The notes beneath the pieces are model-generated. The model saw nothing but the letters and a program-made list of their open reading frames with translations. It was not told the origin of the DNA and searched no databases. Made by a program: the position numbers and the translations under genes. From the NCBI RefSeq assembly GCF_042432825.1, contig NZ_JBHLWN010000047.1, positions 1-6,029 on the forward strand: DNA of 6,029 nucleotides. The letters are read 5' to 3'. The stretch is from Gordoniibacillus chartarius (GTDB taxonomy: Bacteria; Bacillota; Bacilli; Paenibacillales; NBRC-103111). Position 1 is the stretch's first letter. The number at the start of each line of letters is the position of its first letter. Shown here in pieces: positions 1 to 6,025 of the stretch.

Positions 1-296
1 CCCTTTTTTATGTTCAAAAACCTTTGTCTAGCAAGGGCTCTGGTTTATGCAAAATGCTCATGTCTATAAATCTAGTACTAGTATTTACGAATTAATAGAA
101 TCTAATCATAAAAATAGAAAGGTCCAAGACCTTTCTTCCATCTGCATTTCAATTGATTGTTGGACAGCTTTCAATTTTCCGGTTTGGCGGATGTGTCTTC
201 AAGTAAGAAAGAAACGTCGGTTTTCGTTTTGTGACTAGCTTTTATAGCCGCGGTCGTGTTATCCTCGCTGAAATATCCGGTGAAAGCTACTTGCAA
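1..296. other. Gene-poor flank downstream of sigK
   Basis: No convincing gene was found on either strand. Reading frames on the plus strand here have no credible ribosome binding site and no recognisable protein character. On the minus strand a 42-codon frame (171-299) opens with TTG codons but lacks a ribosome binding site, so it is not called. The clearest structure is the minus-strand terminator-like hairpin at 116-136. A second, weaker hairpin with a bulge (about 21-36) is followed on the minus strand by a short T run (16-20). The stretch lies outside the intervening element, on the chromosomal side of sigK. Confidence 0.5.
110..136 (-). terminator. Rho-independent terminator-like hairpin
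   Basis: Read on the minus strand, a perfect 9-bp stem (AGAAAGGTC paired with GACCTTTCT, 116-124 with 128-136) encloses a 3-nt loop and is followed by ATTTTT. This is the textbook shape for an intrinsic terminator. It lies about 160 bases beyond the sigK terminator with no clear gene between. It is therefore either a back-up terminator for sigK read-through or the end of an unrecognised short minus-strand transcript. Confidence 0.55.
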
Positions 297-332
297 CAAA
301 ACAATAAAGGAGAGGCCTCAGCCCCTCCTTTA
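297..332 (-). terminator. sigK rho-independent terminator
   Basis: A 12-bp stem on the minus strand (305-316 with 321-332, one G-U pair, 4-nt loop) begins on the sigK stop codon itself (TAA at 330-332). It is followed by ATTGTTTTG. A strong stem next to a T-rich tail directly after the stop makes this the transcript end of sigK. Confidence 0.8.
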
Positions 333-686
333 CCGTTTTGCTTTATAAAACTCATGGTACAGCTTCATCAATGCCCGCTTCTCAATCCGCGACACATAAC
401 TGCGCGAGATCCCCAGCTCCTTCGCAATCTCCCGCTGCGTCCGCTCCTCGCCGCCGGTTTCCAGACCGAATCGCCCAACGACCACTTCCCGCTCCCGCTC
501 ATCCAAAATGTCTAGATTCTTATATATCTTCGACCGCTCAATCTTTAATTGCACTTTATCCACGACATCATCGGCTTCCGTGCCGAGAATGTCAATTAAC
601 GTTATTTCATTCCCTTCTTTATCCGTTCCGATCGGGTCCTGCAGGGAAACGTCTTTGCGTGTTTTCTTGAGCGACCGCAGATGCAT
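330..686 (-). CDS. spoIIIC: Sigma-K C-terminal half (SpoIIIC-like), split sigK
   Basis: This is the 3' part of the gene for sigma-K, the late mother-cell RNA polymerase sigma factor of sporulation. The 118 residues from ATG (684-686) carry the region-3 segment (DVSLQDPIG, residues 12-20) and a region-4.2 helix-turn-helix (about 83-108, TQREIAKELGISRSYVSRIE), which contacts the -35 element. Homology to sigma-K continues upstream in frame for four codons (S-E-I-L, 687-698). It then turns into unrelated sequence and meets a TGA at 717-719. Core-binding regions 1.2-2.3 and most of region 2.4 are absent, so the fragment cannot work as a sigma factor alone. The break falls just before 'EILMHL', where B. 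subtilis sigK is interrupted by the skin element. The internal ATG is probably not a real start. The fragment is expected to be expressed only after fusion to the 5' half, which is not in this window. It is visibly more GC-rich than the ATPase next door. Confidence 0.93.
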   Translation of the reverse strand: MHLRSLKKTRKDVSLQDPIGTDKEGNEITLIDILGTEADDVVDKVQLKIERSKIYKNLDILDEREREVVVGRFGLETGGEERTQREIAKELGISRSYVSRIEKRALMKLYHEFYKAKR

Positions 687-755
687 CAGGATTTCGGATC
701 TAATGTCATTAGTGTATCATTAAAAAGTGCTACGTTACCGATCATGATACAAAGT
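687..755. other. Putative element end / attachment half-site
   Basis: The sigma-K reading frame ends at about 698 and is followed by element sequence, so one recombination junction of the sigK intervening element must lie at roughly 680-700. Just inside the element are inverted repeats: GTATCAT (714-720) with ATGATAC (744-750), and GCTAC (728-732) with GTAGC (754-758). Large serine recombinases use attachment sites with imperfect inverted repeats around a 2-bp crossover, so these arms may be recombinase contacts. The partner site is not in the window, so the crossover dinucleotide cannot be defined. That the boundary exists is well supported; the role of the repeats is inference. Confidence 0.6.
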
Positions 756-789
756 AGCCCTCACACCAATTTTATTAGGCAAGAGGGCT
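756..789 (-). terminator. Weak terminator-like hairpin after ATPase gene
   Basis: A 7-bp perfect stem (AGCCCTC at 756-762 with GAGGGCT at 783-789), extended imperfectly inward, lies 19 bases beyond the ATPase stop codon. The minus-strand tail is only ACTTTGT, so the T run is poor. It is the best candidate for ending the ATPase transcript before the sigK fragment, but termination may be incomplete. Confidence 0.4.
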
Positions 790-807
790 TCAATATTCAA
801 GGATAAT

Positions 808-3648
808 TTACGCTGGATTTTGGAGAGTATTCAATAACTGATCGATTTTTTGTAGCTCCGCACGTACATCTTCTACCTTTATTAAGTGTTGCTGAATAAC
901 TTCTCTTGGCGCTTTTTTTCTAAAGTCTTCGTTTTCGTATTTTCTAACAAGCGATTCATACTGGGCTATTAACTGGATTTTCCTTTTATTCAACCTTTCC
1001 ATCTCACGTTTTGGGAATAATTTAAACGATACCTTCTGTATTGCCACAAAAATTTTTTCGATCTCGTCGCTGTTTTTTGCATGGACAAAATTGTAACTAT
1101 TTTCATCAAAACTATGATGTTCTTGATTCTGAGCAGACCAGTTAATTAGATCATTTTTAATTAATGATAAGTCTGGATCATTTGGGAAGTACTTTGAAAA
1201 AGCAGCATAAATACTTTCTAATGTTGGTTTCAGAAGATTGTTTCTTTCCTTATGGTGGAACTTTGCTGTTAACGTCTCGCCACGTTCCACAAGATACTCC
1301 GTTACAAGTGTTTCGAACCAAATACGACAGTAAATCAAGGCTTGTCTAACGTCAAAATATTTAAGTGCTGTCTGAATTTTCTCTTCGAATCCTACGTTGT
1401 GTTGAACTAATACTGAACCTGTATGTGTATAGTTGATGACATAACTCATTTTATCTACATCTTTTCTATTCACTTTTTGTGAATAGGTGTTGCAGAACCT
1501 TTCCCAGAATAATCGGTCATGAGTAGTGATTATTTGCTGTGTCTTCTTTAAGAAATCATTATTGAATAATAATTCAATTATATTAGCTCTATGATCGCTA
1601 TCGATTGCATTTACCACATCATCAAAAATTATAAACGGAACATTATTTTTCTCTGCAACCGCTAAAAGTATTGATAATCCTAGTGATCTGAGGTGCCCCT
1701 CGCTTAAACAAGCGTATGAGTTTCTCGTAGTTCCATCTTTTAGTGTAACATTTATCTTATAGGATGTTCCTTCAAGAGTAAAATTAACGGCGGTTATGTA
1801 CTCTGCATCATCATCGTTTTTATTAATATTCTGATAATAATTTGTCACACTCTGCTCTATATCATGTATTTGCTTAGATTCAATCTCTAACTTGAATAAT
1901 GTTAAATCCTTAATAAAATCTTTGTATGCTAGTTCGACACTGTCTAGAAATTGATTAAAATTATTTTCATTGATCAATTTGCTTTTCAGTTTATCTACTT
2001 TTTCGTTATATGCCGAATTATTTTCCTTTAATTTTGTAAGTGCTTCCTCATTTCGTACAATGTTTGCTCTTGATAACTTTAATGCCTCTACTTTTTTTCG
2101 TGTGAAATTGATCTCACTTTGTTTTTCAGCGATTGATCTAGATAAATCATGTTTCTGATGATACTCATTTACCAATTCAAAGTACGACATGATTTCTTTT
2201 TTAGAATTATGTAATTTACTCATGGCACTTATGACAAAGTTGAGTTCCTTATCTTTGTCCTTGCCACTCAAAATGTCCCTTAATTGGCTAACCGTTTCTT
2301 CAAAGTTATACTCATTGCTAGATATAATTTTAGAGTTCTCTTTGTATGCCTTTATAAAATTCACACACATTGAATAACATCTTGATTTAACCCTCTTTTC
2401 AACACGCTTTAGATTGGATTGCAGTTTAGAAATATCCTTTAAGTTCTCAAGCTCTACTCGAGCCTTGGTATAAGGATGACTGAGAACTTGACTAATAGGA
2501 GTACCGCAGGCAGGACACGACTCAATTAATTTATCTGTCTTTTCCAACGAACTAAGAACTTGATAAAATTGTTCATAATTTACTTTTAGAGCTTTATCAT
2601 TAAAATCTTCCTTTAGTTCCTTCAACCTCTCCAATTGTCTGTTTATGAGATTTTCATACCTTATTATTTTTTCTGGAGATACAGGTGTAGTTTTACTTTC
2701 TTCAAGTACAATGAGATCTTTTTGTAAAAGACCTAATTTCTCGTTTAAAGCATTTATCTCTGAATCAAGGATATTTTGATCTATTTCTCCTGACTCAAAT
2801 CCCAATAACCTGGAACAATTCTCCCTTTCGTTTTTCTGTTGATTTTCTAAGAGCGCTTTTTGAACATGGTATGTTTGATTCAACTTATCTAGATCTGAGA
2901 GCTCTTGAGTTATTTGGTTTCTCTTCAATGAAGCTAACTTAAAACTAGCCGGTTGCACAAAAGATGACACTAAATCATCCAATTCTTGAAGACCTAGAAT
3001 AACAGCAATAACGTCCTTTTCTTTTGTTCCGGTATCTTTGGAGCCCATGAGCACAAACTCCTGTAATCTATTTTTCTCAATAAAGCATTTGTGAAAAAAT
3101 AGATTATCTGATTCAGTAAACTTGTCTCTAGTCGAATCATCATCCACAAATTTTATTACAATACTTTCCTTATGAGAATCCCTTTTTATATACTCCTTTA
3201 AGCTGACCCCTCTTCGAACTGCTTCTTTTATGGAGCCAGTTAATTTGTATTCGAAAGCTTCACAAAGTGATGTTTTGCCTCCTCCATTTGGTGCAAAGAA
3301 AATGTTTTTCTTTAGATCTAAATCAATTTTGACGCCTTTATCTTCATCACTTAATGATCCAAAGGATTTGAAATTTTTAATTTGAATCCATTCGATTCTA
3401 GACGCCTTACCTTTTGTTAGGGTATCAGTGTTTGACTGCTTCATTTTTTCAACAATTCTCGTTGCAGTATCCTTTTTCGAAATAAATCTAAAGTTTTCGT
3501 AATCCAACATGCTTAATTCTTTTTTTATTGCATCACTTAATTTAGTTGAGGTTGAGATGTTTTTAAATACACTCCATAAGATAAATAAATATGCGTCATT
3601 CTTATTGGCATAATTTTCCTTGAGGAAACTTTTTAAATAATATTTCAT
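808..3648 (-). CDS. Rad50/SMC-like ATPase, RloC-like candidate
   Basis: A 946-residue protein with a split ABC-type ATPase head. In order it shows an N-terminal helical extension (1-85), a start of head typical of SMC/RecF proteins (IEWIQIKNFKSFG, 85-97), Walker A (APNGGGKT, 119-126), a long coiled coil (about 240-600) with a CPAC hook (Cys378, Cys381), an ABC signature (LSEGH, 648-652), Walker B (FIIFDD, 672-677) and an H-loop (TTHD, His710). About 190 residues follow. They include Arg775-x3-Glu779 and an NQEHH stretch (His844, His845), reminiscent of the HEPN anticodon nuclease triad of PrrC and RloC. RloC combines exactly a hooked Rad50-like ATPase with such a nuclease, so a tRNA-cleaving antiviral role is a reasonable guess. 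A DNA-end ATPase or another SMC-like defence ATPase is the alternative. The ATG start is fixed by a nine-base Shine-Dalgarno match. The gene is AT-rich compared with sigK, suggesting transfer. It sits alone between its own promoter and a weak terminator. The ATPase family is secure; the nuclease is not. Confidence 0.85.
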   Translation of the reverse strand: MKYYLKSFLKENYANKNDAYLFILWSVFKNISTSTKLSDAIKKELSMLDYENFRFISKKDTATRIVEKMKQSNTDTLTKGKASRIEWIQIKNFKSFGSLSDEDKGVKIDLDLKKNIFFAPNGGGKTSLCEAFEYKLTGSIKEAVRRGVSLKEYIKRDSHKESIVIKFVDDDSTRDKFTESDNLFFHKCFIEKNRLQEFVLMGSKDTGTKEKDVIAVILGLQELDDLVSSFVQPASFKLASLKRNQITQELSDLDKLNQTYHVQKALLENQQKNERENCSRLLGFESGEIDQNILDSEINALNEKLGLLQKDLIVLEESKTTPVSPEKIIRYENLINRQLERLKELKEDFNDKALKVNYEQFYQVLSSLEKTDKLIESCPACGTPISQVLSHPYTKARVELENLKDISKLQSNLKRVEKRVKSRCYSMCVNFIKAYKENSKIISSNEYNFEETVSQLRDILSGKDKDKELNFVISAMSKLHNSKKEIMSYFELVNEYHQKHDLSRSIAEKQSEINFTRKKVEALKLSRANIVRNEEALTKLKENNSAYNEKVDKLKSKLINENNFNQFLDSVELAYKDFIKDLTLFKLEIESKQIHDIEQSVTNYYQNINKNDDDAEYITAVNFTLEGTSYKINVTLKDGTTRNSYACLSEGHLRSLGLSILLAVAEKNNVPFIIFDDVVNAIDSDHRANIIELLFNNDFLKKTQQIITTHDRLFWERFCNTYSQKVNRKDVDKMSYVINYTHTGSVLVQHNVGFEEKIQTALKYFDVRQALIYCRIWFETLVTEYLVERGETLTAKFHHKERNNLLKPTLESIYAAFSKYFPNDPDLSLIKNDLINWSAQNQEHHSFDENSYNFVHAKNSDEIEKIFVAIQKVSFKLFPKREMERLNKRKIQLIAQYESLVRKYENEDFRKKAPREVIQQHLIKVEDVRAELQKIDQLLNTLQNPA

Positions 3649-3652
3649 ATGA

Positions 3653-3661
3653 GATCACCTC
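3653..3661 (-). promoter_or_regulatory. Strong ribosome binding site of the ATPase gene
   Basis: On the minus strand GAGGTGATC matches the 3' end of 16S rRNA over nine bases, with its last base 4 nt before the ATG at 3646-3648. This fixes the start and predicts efficient translation. Confidence 0.8.
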
Positions 3662-3702
3662 AACGACATTCTACATCTCCATTTTACATTTTTCACCACT
3701 AC

Positions 3703-3731
3703 ATTACTAGATCTCTTACATAATCTGTCAA
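3703..3731 (-). promoter_or_regulatory. Sigma-A-like promoter of the ATPase gene
   Basis: A perfect -35 TTGACA (3726-3731) is followed after 17 bases by AGTAAT (3703-3708), a 4-of-6 match to the -10 consensus. It lies between the recombinase terminator and the ATPase start and leaves a leader of about 45-50 bases. The -35 is convincing and the -10 is only fair. Confidence 0.5.
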
Positions 3732-3761
3732 AGCATTGACTTTTAAATGATAGTGAAATAC

Positions 3762-3791
3762 AAAAAAGAGGCAAACATTCTGTCCGCCTCT
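3762..3791 (-). terminator. Recombinase gene rho-independent terminator
   Basis: On the minus strand an 11-bp stem (3781-3791 with 3767-3777, two G-U pairs, 3-nt loop) is followed by a run of six T. It begins 20 bases after the recombinase stop codon and separates the recombinase transcript from the ATPase promoter. Confidence 0.85.
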
Positions 3792-3811
3792 GTTCCTTGA
3801 TACTCTCCAAA

Positions 3812-5317
3812 TTAAAACGTAAATATCTCAACAGTGTCCTCATAAACCCTAATCTCTCGAACAACTTGACGAATGAGGTCACGTCTCTCTTCGAAGGTAA
3901 GCTCATCCTGCCCTTTTGACAAATAATATTGAACTGCTTCCATCAGAATATTGATATTATATTCATTGTTCTGAGCTGAATTAAGTGTTTCTGATAATTC
4001 AAGCAACTGATTATTTAAGGATTCCTCTTTCAATGATAATTCCTTTAACTCTTGCCGAATATCCTCTTCCGCAATACCATCCTCACTAGCAGCAAACAGT
4101 TTAATTAACTTTTTTCGAGCGTTTTTCGTTTTTTCAATCTCCTTTTCTATCCTGGCTATTTCTCCTGCTTCAAAAGGCTCTTTTGTCTTTTCTTGTTGTA
4201 GTGCCGCGGCAATTTCATCGGGATTATTTAGCCAACTAGCAACCTGCTCCCAAACTTGTTCCTCAATGATATGTGCCTTAATCCTACGACCACAACCCTT
4301 TGATTTTGCACCAGCCGTATTCTTAATATCCGTGTATTCGGGTACCTTTTTACCCCAGTTATTTGATAACCTCCCGGTCATTGTGTTGCCACAGTCACCA
4401 CACCTCAACAATCCACTCAACAAATAAGGATGTTTACTTTTCTGTGCCCACCTGCGACGCGATTCTGATAATAATCTCTGGGCATGTTCAAACTGTGCTT
4501 CATCTACGATTGCTGGACATGGTAACAATATCCACTCGCTTTTTGGCCTTTCCCTCATGGGGATTTTTTCTTCATCTTTTCTGTGCTTGTTACCCAGCAT
4601 TCCTTCTGTATTCCAACGATTCTGATAAAACTCACCTATATAGGCTCTATTCATAATAATTTGCCTGACTACTTGCCGGTGCCAAAGCGCCGCTCCCCTT
4701 TTGGTAGGCACACCTTTTGAGGTAAGATAGAGCGCGATTCCGTTTAATCCTTGAACCATCGTATTCGGCTGAGTAAATAAATCAAATATTAGCCTTACGA
4801 TAGCTGCCTCGTCTTCGTCAATTATGAATTGTTCTGTCTCTTTGTCGTATTTATAACCATAAATCTGAAAATCACGCAGTACTTTCCCTTGTCTAGCTTT
4901 TTCCCTTCTCCCACGACTCATACGTTCGTTTATTTTTGATTTCTCAAATTCGGCTATTGCCCCGCGCATAGAATAAAACAAATTTCCTTCCGGAGTTTTG
5001 GAGTATTCTCCATTTACAAATATAAGCTCAATCCCACGCCTATCGAACTCATCTGATATTATCAACTGATTCATTAACTTCCGCGACAATCGGTCAGGGT
5101 CAAGACAAATGATTTTGGCAATGATCCCTTCTCTAACATCTTCACGTAATTTAGTCAAGGCAGGTCTATCTAAAAACTCCCCTGATATCCCATCGTCAAT
5201 GTACTCTTTAACCTTATTAGTTCCGGCCTTCAGTCGACACTGACGAATCTGATCGTTCAGGCTGAACCCATGTTTTGCTTGTTCTTCTGTGCTCACCCTG
5301 GCGTAAATAGCGATCAT
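3812..5317 (-). CDS. spoIVCA: SpoIVCA-type large serine recombinase
   Basis: A 501-residue site-specific recombinase of the resolvase/invertase family, predicted to excise the sigK intervening element in the mother cell. The catalytic domain begins at residue 1 (MIAIYARVSTEEQ) with Ser9 as nucleophile and Arg7. It continues with DPDRLSRK (73-80, Arg76 and Arg79) and the E-helix EFEKSKINER (123-132). The recombinase domain (about 150-290) is followed by a zinc-ribbon region (306-342) and a coiled coil (about 385-450), as in large serine integrases. Length and many stretches (VNGEYSKTPEGNLF, LWHRQVVRQIIMN, NTMTG, SGLLRCGDCG) match B. subtilis SpoIVCA (about 500 residues) as I remember it. The zinc ribbon has Cys306, Cys309 and Cys342, but the usual third Cys is Asp330. 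The ATG follows AGGAGG at 7-nt spacing. Its own promoter and terminator make it monocistronic. Position near the sigK fragment supports the assignment; a prophage integrase using sigK as target is functionally the same thing. Confidence 0.93.
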   Translation of the reverse strand: MIAIYARVSTEEQAKHGFSLNDQIRQCRLKAGTNKVKEYIDDGISGEFLDRPALTKLREDVREGIIAKIICLDPDRLSRKLMNQLIISDEFDRRGIELIFVNGEYSKTPEGNLFYSMRGAIAEFEKSKINERMSRGRREKARQGKVLRDFQIYGYKYDKETEQFIIDEDEAAIVRLIFDLFTQPNTMVQGLNGIALYLTSKGVPTKRGAALWHRQVVRQIIMNRAYIGEFYQNRWNTEGMLGNKHRKDEEKIPMRERPKSEWILLPCPAIVDEAQFEHAQRLLSESRRRWAQKSKHPYLLSGLLRCGDCGNTMTGRLSNNWGKKVPEYTDIKNTAGAKSKGCGRRIKAHIIEEQVWEQVASWLNNPDEIAAALQQEKTKEPFEAGEIARIEKEIEKTKNARKKLIKLFAASEDGIAEEDIRQELKELSLKEESLNNQLLELSETLNSAQNNEYNINILMEAVQYYLSKGQDELTFEERRDLIRQVVREIRVYEDTVEIFTF

Positions 5318-5408
5318 GTTTCTCCCTCCTGAACTTCTCTAGGAGATAATCATAACAGGCAACGCGGATTTTGTCATTAGATTCACCCGATATAAGTTTC
5401 ACATGCAC
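5217..5408 (-). CDS. Possible small ORF overlapping recombinase start
   Basis: A 63-codon frame starts at GTG (5406-5408), nine bases after a strong AGGAGG, and runs 101 bases into the recombinase gene in another frame. Its first 30 residues (MHVKLISGES followed by an ACYDYLLEKF helix and a basic stretch) look protein-like. The part inside the recombinase looks like a shadow of that gene. It may be a small protein or a translated leader that affects recombinase translation, or chance. The best recombinase promoter (5349-5377) lies within it, so a transcript from that promoter would not contain this start. Confidence 0.25.
   Translation of the reverse strand: MHVKLISGESNDKIRVACYDYLLEKFRREKHDRYLRQGEHRRTSKTWVQPERSDSSVSTEGRN
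5325..5330 (-). promoter_or_regulatory. Recombinase ribosome binding site
   Basis: AGGAGG on the minus strand, seven bases before the ATG at 5315-5317, fixes the recombinase start so that Ser9 stands at the usual place in the family. Confidence 0.8.
5349..5377 (-). promoter_or_regulatory. Sigma-A-like promoter of the recombinase
   Basis: On the minus strand ATGACA (5372-5377, 5 of 6) and TATGAT (5349-5354, 5 of 6) are 17 bases apart, with a TG one base upstream of the -10 (extended -10). Transcription would begin near 5342 and give a leader of about 25 bases carrying the AGGAGG. No equally good sigma-E type match is visible; a weak one (TTATATC, 13 bases, GACAAAAT) overlaps. Confidence 0.6.
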
Positions 5409-5411
5409 CCG

Positions 5412-5437
5412 GCATCCCCTCCTAAAGGAGGATATGC
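5412..5437. repeat. Inverted repeat covering a Shine-Dalgarno sequence
   Basis: An imperfect palindrome: GCAT and CCTCCT (5412-5423) pair with AGGAGG and ATGC (5426-5437), with two internal mismatches and a very short loop. On the minus strand the AGGAGG that precedes the GTG at 5408 is paired with CCTCCT in the same hairpin. It could hide that ribosome binding site in RNA or be a dimeric repressor operator upstream of the recombinase promoter. Confidence 0.5.
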
Positions 5438-5460
5438 GGATATCGCTTGGACACTTGTTA

Positions 5461-5497
5461 AATAAAAACGACCTTAAACATTTATTTGTTCAAGGTC
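5461..5497 (-). terminator. Terminator of the HD-domain gene
   Basis: On the minus strand an 11-bp stem (5487-5497 with 5470-5480, one G-U pair, 6-nt loop) is followed by CGTTTTTATTT. It starts 21 bases after the HD-domain stop codon and insulates the recombinase region from upstream transcription. Confidence 0.85.
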
Positions 5498-5518
5498 ATT
5501 ACAAAATGAAGAAATCCG

Positions 5519-6025
5519 CTACAGCTTCAATTTTAGCATCGGTTTATTTTCCAAGCCACGAATAACCGCTGTCCATTCCTCACTCTCCGAAGTTGTTTCA
5601 AGCATATCTTCAACCATCTGAAGCTTAGCATCCATTACATCGATGTAATGCAACGCCACTGCCTCTGGTAGTTGCGGTTGAACCGGACTCCCCCACTCCC
5701 CTAAATTGTGATGAGATAATACCAAGTGTTGCAAAGCCAGGATAACATATGAATCTAAATCGATATCAAGTTTTATCGCGGCTTCAGTAATCCAATTCGA
5801 AGTCATGCAAATATGTCCTATTAACTTGCCTTGGTTACTGTAGTACGTTACCATTCCATATTCTGAAATCATCTCCACAGGCTTTGCGATGTCATGTAAT
5901 ATAATGCCCGCCTTAACCAAATCAGAATTTAAAAATGGCCGCTGCCGACATATAAATTCACCTAATTCTAGAAGTCCGGTGAAAAAGTCCGCGTAAAGCA
6001 GGCCTTTATCACGGGTTTGTCGAAT
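5519..6025 (-). pseudogene. YhaM-like HD-domain fragment, probably degraded
   Basis: The frame resembles the C-terminal HD domain of YhaM/CBF1-type 3'-5' exoribonucleases, which are also found in phages. It contains the HD pair (ILHDIAK), GKLIGHI, LQHLVLSHHNLGEWGSP and an ALHYIDVMDAKL stretch, and ends at TAG (5519-5521). A TTG at 5918-5920 gives 133 residues, but homology continues upstream (FFTGLLELGEFI) to about 6000. An in-frame TAA at 6026-6028 then closes the frame. YhaM is about 310 residues, so the N-terminal OB-fold half is missing in this frame. The conserved HH and first metal-binding His before the HD pair also appear absent (YADFFTGLLEL where HHxF..GL..H is usual). It is therefore a truncated, frameshifted or decayed copy, or a short HD-like protein with an unclear start. 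The gene may continue in another frame beyond the window. A strong terminator follows it. Confidence 0.6.

Noticed and set aside
47..238. 63-codon plus-strand frame in the left flank
   Set aside because: It has no Shine-Dalgarno sequence, runs through the terminator hairpin at 116-136 and shows no recognisable protein pattern.
231..670. Two plus-strand open frames opposite sigK (231-515 and 338-670)
   Set aside because: They are antisense shadows of the well-conserved sigma-K coding sequence, rich in Pro, Ser and Arg, and lack ribosome binding sites.
3655..3906. 83-codon minus-strand frame across the recombinase 3' end
   Set aside because: It overlaps the recombinase in another frame, spans its terminator and the ATPase promoter, and has no ribosome binding site.
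4363..4656. 97-codon plus-strand frame inside the recombinase gene
   Set aside because: Antisense to conserved recombinase coding sequence with no start signals.
704..5380. Nine-base direct repeat TGTCATTAG at 704-712 and 5372-5380, considered as paired attachment cores
   Set aside because: Many 9-mers repeat by chance in 6 kb; the second copy overlaps the recombinase promoter and has no sigK 5' half beside it.
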